From positions 242,718 to 306,717 of the forward strand of contig NADL03000745.1 of assembly GCA_002205965.3 (NCBI GenBank): DNA of 64,000 nucleotides, given 5' to 3'. Shown here in pieces: positions 46,627 to 56,274 of this stretch. The notes under the pieces were generated by a model. The model searched no databases. It was not told the DNA's origin and saw nothing but the letters and a program-made list of their open reading frames with translations. Origin of the DNA: Kappaphycus alvarezii (taxonomy: Eukaryota > Rhodophyta > Florideophyceae > Gigartinales > Solieriaceae). A program made the translations under genes and the position numbers. The stretch's first letter is position 1. The number at the start of each line of letters is the position of its first letter.

Positions 46627-47932
46627 CTACCCTAGATTGCAGTCCAGTTCCTCAACAAAATCAACAATCACGCATGAATCAAATGCGCCATCCGCGACGT
46701 GTGCAACTGTGATCATAACCTCGATATCGTCAAAGTCTTCATCTAGAGGGAGCGTCGCTGTTCCCCATGCAGTACTACCGGTTCCGAAATCAAGCCGCAA
46801 GTCCTAGTCCATTCATACTTGTAGTCTCCGACACTACCGCACCAGCAATCCTGCTACGAATTACGACACTGAAGAAATCATTAAACTCAGATCCAAAGAA
46901 GCCCCCTGGAACTTCGCTCGTGATGAACCTGTAGCGCACTTCAACTCCGGTTGTACCAAACGAAGGACGCAATGTGCGTGTGACCATTTGAGGCCCCTCT
47001 TCCATAGTAGCTAGCTTCAAATCCATATCTACAAGTGCTTGACGAATAGTGCCTGGTTCAGGGGTGGGCGACAGAGGTGCTCCAGAACTACCAGGATCGG
47101 TACTATTCGGACCAACGTTCTCCTCGTGCGTCACCAACTCAACAGCAATCGGATTAGCAATATTCCATCCTGCAAGCCCTTGGGTGAAGTTATTGTTATC
47201 AATGGTGCTTGGTGTGGAAAATTCAAATATGCTGATAGAAACGACACCTCGCGATCCAATTGTGGCAGTAGTACCGACAACGTTTCTGGCAGTAACAGCC
47301 TCAAATAAAATTGCACGCTCGGGAATGTTGTCGAAAATCACTGTACGTGAAGTCGTCTCAATCGTTTCACTGACACCGAGATCATCTGCAAGCACCGCAG
47401 TGACCGTAGTTCGATCTGAAACCAGGTTTCCTTTTGAGTCAGTCATATTCACGGCAAGGCTTTCAAGGCCTATCCAAATCACAGTGCTAAGCTGCGTAGC
47501 ACCCGTACCAGTGATTACCTCTATAGTGATATTACTTGGGCCTGGTGGAAGTAGTATATCGGCTGTAATGAAAGTAGAGCTAACATCAATGTTGGCGGAC
47601 ATTACTGCACTACTGTTCACCGCGAGATTGATGTTTCCAGGAGATTGGCTAATATCAGAGCCATCCACCGCAAATATAAGTGGTCCTGGCGGATTAAAAG
47701 TAGAGGATGTTTGTGATATTAAAGAAACGAAGACCGAAGCCTCTGAGGGGGACGGCGATACGGTAGGTGTGGTAGATGGCGAGGTCGACGGCGTTGCAGA
47801 TGATGATTGCGTGGGAGTGGTAGACGGGGACGGTGATGGCGTTCCGGACATTGAAGGAGACGGCGACATTGAAGGAATCGCCGACATTGAGGCCGATGAT
47901 GTAGCGGTGAGAACTGGAACTACGCTCTAAGT
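46627..47932 (-). pseudogene. Ser/Thr/Pro-rich surface-type protein, frameshifted
   Basis: The minus-strand frame from 47932 (first ATG 47887) to 46790 gives 365 codons. It starts with about 45 residues of Ser/Pro/Thr repeats (SPSPSMSGTPSPSPSTTPT), typical of glycosylated linkers, then two beta-rich parts with several N-glycosylation sites (NNFTQ, NMTD, NITI). The last part (VRYRFITSEVPGGFFGSEFN, then VSETTSMNGLGL) resembles extracellular beta-sandwich domains. After the stop at 46790 the next frame continues the same domain for about 55 codons (TAWGTATLPLDEDFDDIEV, then VADGAFDSCVIVDFVEE) to a TAG at 46627. One indel therefore breaks an otherwise coherent gene. No signal peptide is seen, and the N-terminus is missing or on an upstream exon. 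It is the only convincing non-transposon gene here. Confidence 0.6.
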
Positions 47933-47939
47933 CGATAGT

Positions 47940-48103
47940 GGCCGGGCCTTAGACAGTCTCAAAAGGATGTTGACATTCTCCAATGTTGACGCTCTCTAAT
48001 GCGTTTAGCTGTCCGACGGTAGGGTTAAAGCCGAATGCTTGAAGTTGAACAAAACTGCTCCCCAGGGAGGAACGGCCGATCTTGAACGGCAAAATTCGGA
48101 GAG
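47940..48103 (-). other. Possible upstream coding piece, cut by element 2
   Basis: A minus-strand frame reads FVQLQAFGFNPTVGQLNALE then SVNIGECQHPFETV and stops near 47950, shortly before the Ser/Pro-rich frame. It could be the next exon or N-terminal part of that gene, ended by the element 2 insertion. A different frame reads on from the LINE relic beyond element 2 (SPNFAVQDRPFLPGEQF), so the assignment is open. Confidence 0.25.
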
Positions 48104-48108
48104 GAATC
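48104..48108. repeat. Putative target duplication, element 2, left
   Basis: GAATC flanks the LTR here and GAATG follows the other LTR at 62827-62831. One mismatch out of five. Confidence 0.45.
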
Positions 48109-48416
48109 TGATAGGGGTAAATCGTCGGGAGAAGAGATATTCAGAATCAACCACCCCAAGAAGGAGGTGTTGCAAGCGACAAAAGTGCTACCGTGGTATA
48201 GTTGAACGAACGAAAAGGAGTGTATAGGGACGACAGTTGAATGGGCTACAAGCAAGTATGGAAGGGGCAGGGTCTACCACCTATGCTTAGTGACTAGGGT
48301 AAAATAAATGCTTCTTGGGTCTGAAGTTGACTCTCAACTTCCTAACTATTTGGGACTGAGCTTCAATCTGTCTGCCAACTTGCTTGACCTCCACTAAAGG
48401 AAGCAGTTTACTCGGC

Positions 48417-48428
48417 TTATATAGACCT
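48417..48428 (-). promoter_or_regulatory. TATA box of the 3' LTR
   Basis: GGTCTATATAAGCC on the minus strand, at the position equivalent to 4592 in element 1. Confidence 0.55.
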
Positions 48429-48552
48429 TTGGCTACCCTAAAAGTCTTCAAACAAACAGACTAATAACCATAAAATGCATTCACGGGAATCGTGTGAACC
48501 AGAGAGACCATTAGAAGATATTTCCTCAAGGTAAATATCTAGGTGCCATACC

Positions 48553-48758
48553 CATGCCAGCCACCTATCGGCCAGGGGTGGGAATTGATGTGGCCATTAT
48601 ATAGACCTTTCAGAGTCACTCGTAGTATCACCCACAACCTAGAACTGTACTGACATCCATGCCAGCCACATCGGCCAGGGGTGGGAATTGATGTGGCCAT
48701 TATATAGACCTTTCAGAGTACTCGTAGTATCACCCACAACCTGAACTGTACTGACATC
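48553..48758 (-). repeat. Tandem duplication carrying TATA boxes
   Basis: Two units, 48553-48657 and 48658-48758, differ by a few bases. Each contains AAAGGTCTATATAATGGCC on the minus strand, so the LTR has three copies of GGTCTATATAA including the original at 48417. Such duplications can change promoter strength; here this is inference. Confidence 0.8.
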
Positions 48759-48953
48759 ACTATGACAGCGTGTCCTAAAATAAAAAATCAACCGATGAAT
48801 TTGCCACACTCACCCAAATTAAAAATATCTTGCAAATTCAAAAACTGTAAAAATATCTTCCCAATTCCATACTGTATACATGGTCCTCATCTAGATTTTT
48901 TCGTGTGCGAATTTGCGCACATCACGCCCTCTCAAGACGAACGTCCCGACTCG

Positions 48954-50010
48954 TCACTGCTCTTCTTCTGCTTCCGTTAGTGTTCGCTGTCTTATTGATA
49001 AAATATATGGTCTCTCAAACGGGTACGGATGCAACTGATTACCAATATGATGCTCTAAAAAGTAGGTTCGCATTACTGGTACCTCACTTTGTAGCATAGC
49101 CTCATATATTGGTTTGATAACATCGAGGTGGGGTTGAATACATTCTTCTTCCGTGACTCTTCCGAATCTTCCAAGAGTGAAAAAATATATGTGATATGCA
49201 AACTCTTCTGGAAGATGCCGGAGGAATGGATGCCGATAAGAAAAGAAGACGCGCATCATCAAGAACGAATCTTCGTAAGATAAGTGCGGTCCATGTAGCG
49301 CCCTAAAACATAAACAGATGCTTATCATGAAATAAGAAATGACCTGCGCATCGTTCGCATCCTCGGAGATATTGCGCAGCCAAAAAGATAATCTTCTTCT
49401 TCCGACTGTATGCTGTGCATGGTTGTGAAGGAGAGCTAGAGATGAAGTTGTGGTGGACGGTCCCGATGAATGGCCGCGACCAGCTCCTGACGTACTGGGA
49501 CCTGCACGAGGTCCTCTCGGGGGACGACCGGAACCTCTTCTGGGCGGGTTGTTGTCTCCTGAAGGTCCTCCTCTGGTCATCATCACTGCTTCAGGAGGAT
49601 CCTCGCCGCCTCCAACGTTCCCAATTTGTGGCGGAGAAACGTAAGGTTCCCATAGAGGATACGGGACCAGTCTGTATCCATATCCGGGGGTAAGGCGTAA
49701 CCTCTCAGTCGCACGTCTTGGTTGTTCTTGAGAAATACGTAAATTGGACGGATAATATTCAGATACGTTTGCGACAAGTCTCCAGCAGCTACCATTCCAT
49801 ATCTTCCTATAGAGTAATGATATATTACCTCCACAAACTCTGGACCTGCTTCCGTGAACCTTCCGTTTTGGAATGAAAATAGAACTCTTATTAATAGTCG
49901 GAAATCTTCTTCAGGTAGCAATGGTCCGTTCAACGTACGAAAACATAGGCATATATTAATGTAGAAATGGATGATTACGTGGAGTTCGTAGTAGTCCCGC
50001 GTAACGAGAT
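48954..50010 (-). CDS. Post-integrase region of element 2, duplicated domain
   Basis: Domain copy A (49640-49990) is nearly identical to copy A of element 1 (ICLCFRTLNGPLLPEEDF). Copy B (48960-49420; ISICLCFRALHGPHLSYED, LGRFGRVTEEE, HPYPFERPY) is homologous to element 1 copy B but only about half identical. The linker is Gly/Pro/Arg-rich (RRGSGRPPRGPRAGPSTSG) instead of Arg/Ser-rich. Copy A and copy B are in different frames (49583-50017 and 48954-49586) because of an indel near 49670. The stop is at 48954. The function is unknown; conservation of both copies in two distinct 3' cassettes suggests they matter to the element. Confidence 0.7.
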
Positions 50011-51375
50011 GATCCATTCCCAGGCCCTTTTTCCTCCCATAGGAATCATTCTATAGTTAAAGATGAGTATGCCCCGTGGTTGCGCATAGTCCTGTGTGAG
50101 AAGGAATTCTTCAGGCCTCTGATGGTAAGGGACCAGACGACGTGCATGGATGGCCCTCCTTGATCTCTTCCCTGAGCTTGAACAGAGCTGATAGTGCGGG
50201 TGTCTTTCCTCCGTGACGATGCAAGGGTTCGAGTACTTGGTTTGGAAGGCCGGCCACTTCACAGCCTGCTGCATTGCTTTTCCATGTACTACAAGTACTT
50301 TAGAGCCAACTGAAAAGGTTCTGACTGCAGGTTCTGCATCCTTATTTCTTGTCTGTGTTAGCGCGCGGTGTGATCTCCAGCCTTCGGTGGCCAGTAGTTC
50401 AACTTCCCTACTCTCTTCATCGATAATATTTGTTTCCATGTCTCTCTGTAACATTCTAGGAGCCCTTCCGTACATTAGCTCGAATGGTGAGCGTCCATTT
50501 CTTCCTCTTCTTCGACGATAGCCGTATAACACTTTTGGTAAGGCATCTTCCCACTGGATTTCATTCTCCGACATAGTTTTCGATATTGCTCGTTTGATGG
50601 TTCCAACCATCCTCTCCGCTTTCCCGTTGGACATAGGAGCGTATGCGAGAACGGTCTTCAGCTGAATCCCTTTCTCTCCAAAAAACGAAGCAGTGAAGTT
50701 GCAGTAAAACAAAGGGCGTTATCCGAGATGATCCTTTTTGGAAGACCAAACGGTTCAATTATTTCTTTTTCGATGAATCTCAGTACCACCTCAGCATTTG
50801 CCTCCTCAACTGCAACTGCTATTGGCCATCCAGTAAGATGTTCCACCCCTATAAGGAGATATTTGTTTCCGGAAGAAGTTTCCTTGAACGGGCCCGCGAA
50901 GTCAATTGAGAAGGTTTCAAAGAGACCGGAAACTGGAAAACTTAGAGTTGTCTTATACTTCCGTATTGGAGTGAATTTTTGGCAGTTGTCGCAGCTTTTC
51001 ACGAAATTATAGACGTCCTTATGGATACCGGGCCACCAGAATCTCTCAGTTACGAATTTTTTGGTTGTTTCGAGATCCCAATGCCCTAGCTCATCATGGA
51101 AAGTCCTCAAGATCTTCATTCTTTCTTTCAAAGGGGCCACTAGTCGGGGACCGGCTTTAGTGTGCCGGAAGAGTTTCCCATTCCACAATGTAAAAGCCTT
51201 TTGATTCCTGCGTACCCAATTTCTGTGTTCAAGATCAACCTTTCTCATTTCTAGTCCATCGAGGAATTTGATCAGTCCGTGAATATTAGCTTCGTACTCG
51301 TTATCGTTCGGCAACTGCAACTCGGCGACTCCGACGATGTCCTCCGAAGCTTTTTCATTTGGAATCAGTGCGTCC
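49975..51375 (-). pseudogene. Integrase of element 2
   Basis: The same domains as in element 1 are present: zinc part DELGHWDLETTKKF...CDNCQKF, core Asp in SIDFAGPFKETS and SDNALCF, Glu in NGKAERMVGTIK, and C-terminal SVGSKVLVVHGK. It is read in two frames, 50658-51473 and 49975-50712, joined near 50680-50710. In the first frame RNase H and integrase are continuous, which shows that pol is one polyprotein in the parent element. Confidence 0.85.
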
Positions 51376-51376
51376 C

Positions 51377-53010
51377 TCAAGCGGGATAGGTAATCGGCAG
51401 GCTGATTATTGCGTCCGGGTCTATACACAATTTCAAACCGATATTCTGCGAAAATGTCGAGCCATCGGGCCAAGCGGTGATGTACATCCTTCTTTTGGAA
51501 TGCTGTTTAAGTGCCTGGTGATCAGTTATCAAGACAAATTTCTCGAGTGATAAAAGGTATACGCGAAACTTTTTCAGCGCGAAGACGACAGCTAGCGCTT
51601 CTTTCTCGCAGACTGAGTATCTCTTTTCCGCATCATTCAGAGTTCGGCTTGCGAATTGAACAGGGTGTAGTCTTCCGTTTTCATCTTTTTGGGACAAAAC
51701 GGCACCCAAAGACCGTTCTGAGGCATCTGTCTCCACAACGAATGGTCTCTTGAAATCTGGGTACATGAGAACTGGGGGGACACATAGCTTATCTTTAAGC
51801 TCCTGAAATGCAGTTTCCATTTCCTTGTTCCAGTAAAATTTTCCGTTCTTCGTAGTGCTGGCATGTAACGGTGCTGCAGTCTTGGCGAAATCTTTGATAA
51901 ATCTTCTGTAATATGAGGCCAGTCCTAAGAAGCTTCGGACCTCCGTCTTTGAAGCGGGCCTTGGTGCCAACTTGATTTTTTTCGTTTTCTCTGGATCCAC
52001 TCTAATTCCCTCTTGGTCGACGATATGACCGAGTAATTGGATAGAAGTTTTCGCAAAGAAGCATTTGCTCAACTTAATTTTCAAGCTATACGATATCCTC
52101 TCCACAACTGTCTTGACGTGCGAGATGTGCTGATCCAATGTTTTGAGAATATGACGACATCATCGATATAGACTCTTGCGAATGGAAGTCCTTTCAAAAC
52201 CTCGTTCATCATTCTTTGGAATGTAGCTGGTGCATTCATGAGACCAAAAGGCATCACTTCGAACCTGAACGTACCGGCTTTGCTGGTAAAGTTGTTTTTT
52301 CCTTACATTTTCATCCAATGGAATCTGCCAATAGCCAGTGTAAAGGTCAATTGAGGTGAAATATCTCCCGTCCTTCAGGTCCTCGAGGATCTCCTCCATG
52401 TTCGGAATCGGAAATCGATCGGGTATCATTCTCTGGTTCAGTTGTCGGTAATCGACGCCAAAAACGCAGCTTTCCATCCTTCTTTGGTGCGACCACAACT
52501 GGAAATGACCATGGGGATGAAACTGGTCGAATAATATCATTTTCAGCATACTTGTAACATTTTCTGAGATAAATTGGTCATATTTTGGCGGTTGACGTCT
52601 AGGCTGTGGTAAATGGTTGAGTATCGGTAAGTTCGAACGAGTGAGTAACCGGTACACTTGCTTGTCTTAAATCTGATACACTCCATGCAATTACTTCGGA
52701 AGATGTTAACATGTCGGATATTTTCAGTGAGGCGGCGGCGGGAAGGTGCTGCACTTTTCCTTGGATTTCTGCCATTTGGCGCCCTTTTTCTTCTTGATTC
52801 TCAACCTCAATATTTTGAAGGACCTCTTCCGCGTGCTCACATCTTCAGATATGGAATTCGATATATTCCTTTTCTTTGCAATTGTAATCTTCTTTCATGC
52901 TCCGAATTCCGTCCTTTGATTCGATATATATCGCAAAAAGAAACACATTCAGGTGTCAACTACCTAGAATTCCAGTCTTCATCTGTTTCAAACCCAGAAT
53001 CATAATCGTC
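51377..53010 (-). pseudogene. pol: RT and RNase H of element 2
   Basis: Fragments in several frames correspond to element 1 RT-RNase H: ISENVTSML, VDYRQLNQRMIPDRFPIPN, FTSIDLYTGYWQIPLDE (52160-52657), then HISHVKTVVERI to ITDHQALK (51377-52138) and LARWLDIFAEYRFEIVY at the start of the next frame. Indels lie near 52140-52160, 52300, 52470 and 51500. The YIDD box region (about 52165-52180) lies at a frame break. Sequence identity to element 1 is very high. Confidence 0.85.
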
Positions 53011-53883
53011 CCATGCCATGTTCATTATCCCCGAGCGTACCCTTCTCCACTTCCGAAAGTGTTAGTTGGTTCGAATCTTCGCTGTCATAGCTAGAAGTGA
53101 AATCTTCACTGTCCGTTTCTTTAAATCTCGGATGTGTGCTTTTGTCGAAATCCAGGGGCATCTTCACGGTTCTGCCGTCAACATTAACTGAAACGATTTG
53201 GTTGCCCAAGTCAATGCAGGTCCCTAGTCTTTCCATGGTAGGGCAGCCAATGATTGCATCGAAAGGGAGATCAGGCATGACAAGAAAGTCTACATCAACT
53301 TTAGAGTCCCCAAAGAACACGGAAACCTTGTCAACAGTGCCCATGCATTTTGATACGGTTCCATCCGCCACAGTTATTTTCGAGTAGTTGGATAATTTCA
53401 AGACCTAGATCTGTCACCAAAGTTTCTGAAATAAGGTTTGGAACAGCGCCCGAATCGAAAGAGCTTGGGTTTTCATTCCCAATACTTTGACTGGTACCAG
53501 TTTAAGACGTCTTGGTGCTGTCGAGGCCGATTGAAGAAACAGTTTCTTACCCTTAGCGGACTTATTAGACCTGATAATTTTTTTGAGTTCTTTCTCGCAT
53601 CCTCTGCGTCGCCCCTCAAAAGTTGACCAAACGTTATCCCAGTTGGGGCCGATGCAAGCTCAGCCACCAAATTGTACCTCTTCACATATTCTAGTACGTC
53701 CTTGATACTCTTAAATTTCTTACTCTTTTTCGTCTTCTTGGCCGGAGTGACTCCCACTCCTGGAACAACTTGATCAGACCTCTTGGTTCGAGGAGGTACA
53801 GGTGCTGGGATATGCTCCAGCATTCCATAATCTAGCCTAGGTTTCTTCGATAAAATGTTCCCTTCCCCATCCCTTTTTGTCAC
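53000..53883 (-). pseudogene. Protease and linker of element 2
   Basis: The basic linker PAKKTKKSKKFKS and the region up to NCFFNRPRQHQ are in frame 53473-53883. The protease second half (VADGTVSKCMGTVDKVSVFF to DFDKSTHP) is in frame 53000-53401. The catalytic D-S-G region is at about 53445-53460 and falls between the two frames. It is otherwise equal to element 1. Confidence 0.8.
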
Positions 53884-54880
53884 ATTGACTTGACTAATTC
53901 TTCAGCGATGGATACGTTACCGGCATCCGTCAACTTTGATCCTTCTTTTGTAAGATTTTCACCTCTGGTCCTGACTCACTCCTTGCTTCCGATAAATTTG
54001 CTCTTCTGTTGTCTTTAGACCAGCAGTTACTTTCATGATGCCCATATCGACCGCACTTTCCACAACGAGTGTTTCTATGTGGATTATCAGGACACCTATT
54101 TGCAAAGTGTCCAGGCTTGTGACAGTAGAACAGACTTCTGCGGCCTTGGGGCCCCAGACTGGTTCTTCTTAATGGTAAGAGTAAGGCTTTCCAACTGCGA
54201 GGTTATCATGTCAAGTCGATTATCGAATCGGGTTTCCAACCTTTCTTCCAAGTTTTTGACATCGCTCCTGACTGATTCCAATGCTGCTGCGCTAGTCGCT
54301 GGCCTTTGATAATTCTTTTCAGGATGTACGATCGGCATAGATGTACGGGTTTTCCGTCGGCATTTCACTTAGTGACTGAAACGCTCCGAATTTTTGACAA
54401 ATTCTACTTGGTACCCTTCAGTTCATTAAAAGTGTGAGGGCCCTTGATGAGGAGGAAATCGGAGAGCCGCTTATCCCCCATCGCCGCCTTACGCAGCATT
54501 CCGTACTTGGCTTGGGCGTTGAACCCAGCCTTTTCATAGAGATCACACAAGTATACCAATGAGCTTAACAAATCGTCGAAGTTGAGCCGGGCCTCTATGG
54601 CGGTACGAATCATCTCATCTGGTTCTACCTCCTTAGCATATCTTTCACAAGCCACTCACATACCTCACCGAAGTTACGCCCATTCCCGTTAAGAGACCAC
54701 CCGTTGATAAACTTGGCCTTATATTTGTGCTTTGCGTCACCATGAAGATAGGCGAAGATACTTTCGGCCTTCTCTTCATCGCTCTTCTCACGCATCACAA
54801 CGTTGACATATGTATAGAAACTCCTCAACGTCTTCATTCTTGCCCCCTGTGAACGTTATACGAGCAGCGTTGAGATCCAT
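53884..54880 (-). pseudogene. gag: Gag of element 2
   Basis: It starts with ATG at 54880 (MDLNAARITFTGGKNEDVEE) and matches element 1 gag throughout: MREKSDEEKAESIFAYLHGD, EVEPDEMIRTAIEARLNFDD, the coiled coil LEERLETRFDNRLDM, and the knuckle CHKPGHFANRC. Frames change near 54790, 54650, 54400 and 54130. One knuckle has lost its first Cys through an indel. Some of the indels are at other places than in element 1. Confidence 0.8.
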
Positions 54881-54944
54881 GATTACAGAAAAGAAATCCC
54901 TCGAATGGTTCCCTAACTGCTCAACTCGAATACCTCGGGTGCAA

Positions 54945-54964
54945 CCCCCTCCACAAGAGTACCA
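54945..54964 (-). promoter_or_regulatory. Primer-binding site, element 2
   Basis: The minus strand reads TGGTACTCTTGTGGAGGGGG, two bases after the LTR end, identical to element 1. Confidence 0.7.
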
Positions 54965-54966
54965 AA

Positions 54967-55332
54967 TGATAGGGGTAAATCGTCGGGAGAAGAGATACTC
55001 AGAACCAACTACCCAAGAAGGAGGTTGTTGCAAGCGAAAAAAGTGCTACCGTGGTATAGTTGAACGAGCAAGAAGGAGTGTATATGGAAGAGAGTTGAGA
55101 GGGCTACAAGCAAGTATGAAAGGGGCAGGGTCTACTACTGATGCTCTGTGAGCAGCGTAGGAAAAATGTTTCTTGGGACTGAAGTTGACTCTCAACTCCC
55201 TGCTACTCAGGACTTGGCTTGAAGTTGTCTGCCAACTTGCTTGACCTCTCCGTAAGGAAGCAGTTTACTCAGCTTATATAGACTTTTTGGGTATCCCTAA
55301 AGTCTCAAAGAAACATACTAAGAACCATAAAA
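54967..55332 (-). repeat. 5' LTR of element 2, inner part
   Basis: It runs from the terminus CTATCA (minus strand) back to the copia insertion point. The TATA box AGTCTATATAAGC lies near 55277-55289. The rest of the LTR resumes at 61950. Confidence 0.85.
55328..55332. repeat. Target duplication, copia, left
   Basis: TAAAA before the copia LTR; the same bases are at 61945-61949. Confidence 0.85.
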
Positions 55333-55454
55333 TGTTGGTACAATTACAGCTTACTGACAATGTATGCGGGGACAGCTACTGTACTTTACAGTACTTTACT
55401 TTTCAACCTAGATCTTGACCGTTACGTTTATGCACTGTACTGTGCTGTGAGCTT

Positions 55455-55479
55455 GAGCTGATCTTTTTCAGATCAGCTC
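55455..55479. repeat. Hairpin in copia U3
   Basis: GAGCTGATCT and AGATCAGCTC pair perfectly around TTTTC. The same hairpin is at 61631-61655 in the right LTR. A U3 regulatory site is possible. Confidence 0.75.
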
Positions 55480-55571
55480 AGATAGGTTTAGGGTTATTCC
55501 TTCACCGTCGTCTACATGGCTTCTGGAAACTTCCACAGGTCGTGCCGAAGCATCAAGCGACTCGCCCTGAA

Positions 55572-55584
55572 GTCTATATAAGCC
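55572..55584 (+). promoter_or_regulatory. Copia TATA box
   Basis: AGTCTATATAAGC, followed by the CT-rich leader. The same 13 bases occur in the gypsy LTRs. Confidence 0.6.
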
Positions 55585-55771
55585 ATGGTCTCAGCCCACT
55601 CTTGGTCGAAGTAAAGTCTCTTACCACTTTCCCTTCTCTCAACTCTTCTCCTTGGTCGCTCACTTTCTCTCTCTCTCTCTCTTGCTCTCTCTCTCTCCAC
55701 TCGCTCTCTCTCCCTCTTCTCTCTCTCTCTCTCTCGTCCGCTCGCGCTCTCTCCCTTCTCCTTATCCAACA

Positions 55772-55786
55772 GGTTATGGGCCCAGA
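55772..55786 (+). promoter_or_regulatory. Copia primer-binding site (initiator tRNA half)
   Basis: GGTTATGGGCCCAGA follows the LTR directly. Its reverse complement TGGGCCCATAACC is the anticodon stem-loop of eukaryotic initiator tRNA-Met, with the CAU anticodon. Drosophila copia is known to be primed by a tRNA-iMet half cut at this place. Confidence 0.8.
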
Positions 55787-55837
55787 ACACTAGCGCTGCT
55801 CACGAAACCATCTCGCTTGCTCGCGCACCCCGGACGC

Positions 55838-55942
55838 TACCCTACACTCCGTGTAGGGACAGACTGAACAACTTCGCGGAGGCTACCCTACACTCCGTGT
55901 ACACTCCGTGTAGGAAGGAAAAAAAAAAAAAAAAAAAAAAAA
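55838..55942 (+). repeat. Leader hairpins and poly(A) run
   Basis: CCCTACAC-TCC-GTGTAGGG forms an 8-bp hairpin near 55841-55859. A second, extended copy (CTACACTCCGTG repeated) lies at about 55883-55915. A run of about 26 A follows. These are in the 5' leader, where dimerisation or packaging signals often lie. Confidence 0.65.
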
Positions 55943-56188
55943 GCCCTTAAGGTTTGACCGCACTCTCTTGACGTCTCTGCACTATCTACTGACCTCCTGT
56001 CTTGTGGCCTGCTTAGCGTCCGTCGTCCCTGCTCTACCTACTCCTGTTGGTTTTGCAGCCCGTCGCCGCTCTTCATCCCCACACCACAGATTCCAGTACA
56101 TCTTGCGGCCCGTCTTGCTCTCGTTGCTTCTTGTCTCGCCCCGTGTTACATACCCCGGTTTGTCTCACGGCCCGTGCTAGTCGCAACA

Positions 56189-56274
56189 GTAAGTCCAAAC
56201 CATCTTGTGCTTTTCTCATACCATCCCGAAGCATTGCCTTATCCTCGCCTAACCTCACAAATTGCTGTTACCAG
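56189..56274 (+). other. Intron in the copia 5' leader
   Basis: Donor GTAAGT at 56189, branch-like CTAAC at 56249-56253, acceptor TTACCAG ending at 56274, 86 nt in all. Joining the A at 56188 to TGG at 56275 makes an ATG in a good context, in frame with the following open reading frame. Predicted from sequence only. Confidence 0.55.

Larger units (their letters stand above)
48109..48924 (-). repeat. 3' LTR of element 2 (816 bp)
   Basis: The minus strand begins TGATGTGCGCAAATTCGC and ends CTATCA. The last 300 bases equal the element 1 LTR end. It lacks the acidic ORF found in the other LTR and instead has a 105-base tandem duplication. Confidence 0.85.
55333..55771 (+). repeat. Left LTR of copia
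   Basis: TGTTGGTACAATTAC to CCTTATCCAACA. It includes a perfect 10-bp hairpin (55455-55479), a TATA box and a long CT-rich tract (55655-55760) after the probable start site. Confidence 0.95.

Noticed and set aside
47049..47930. Long plus-strand ORF of 293 codons
   Set aside because: It is antisense to the Ser/Thr/Pro-rich gene. The minus strand has the protein-like composition, glycosylation sites and a domain that continues past the frameshift.
55512..55793. Arg/Glu-rich ORF in the copia LTR (also 61688-61957)
   Set aside because: The complement of the CT-rich microsatellite; no conserved sequence outside the repeat.
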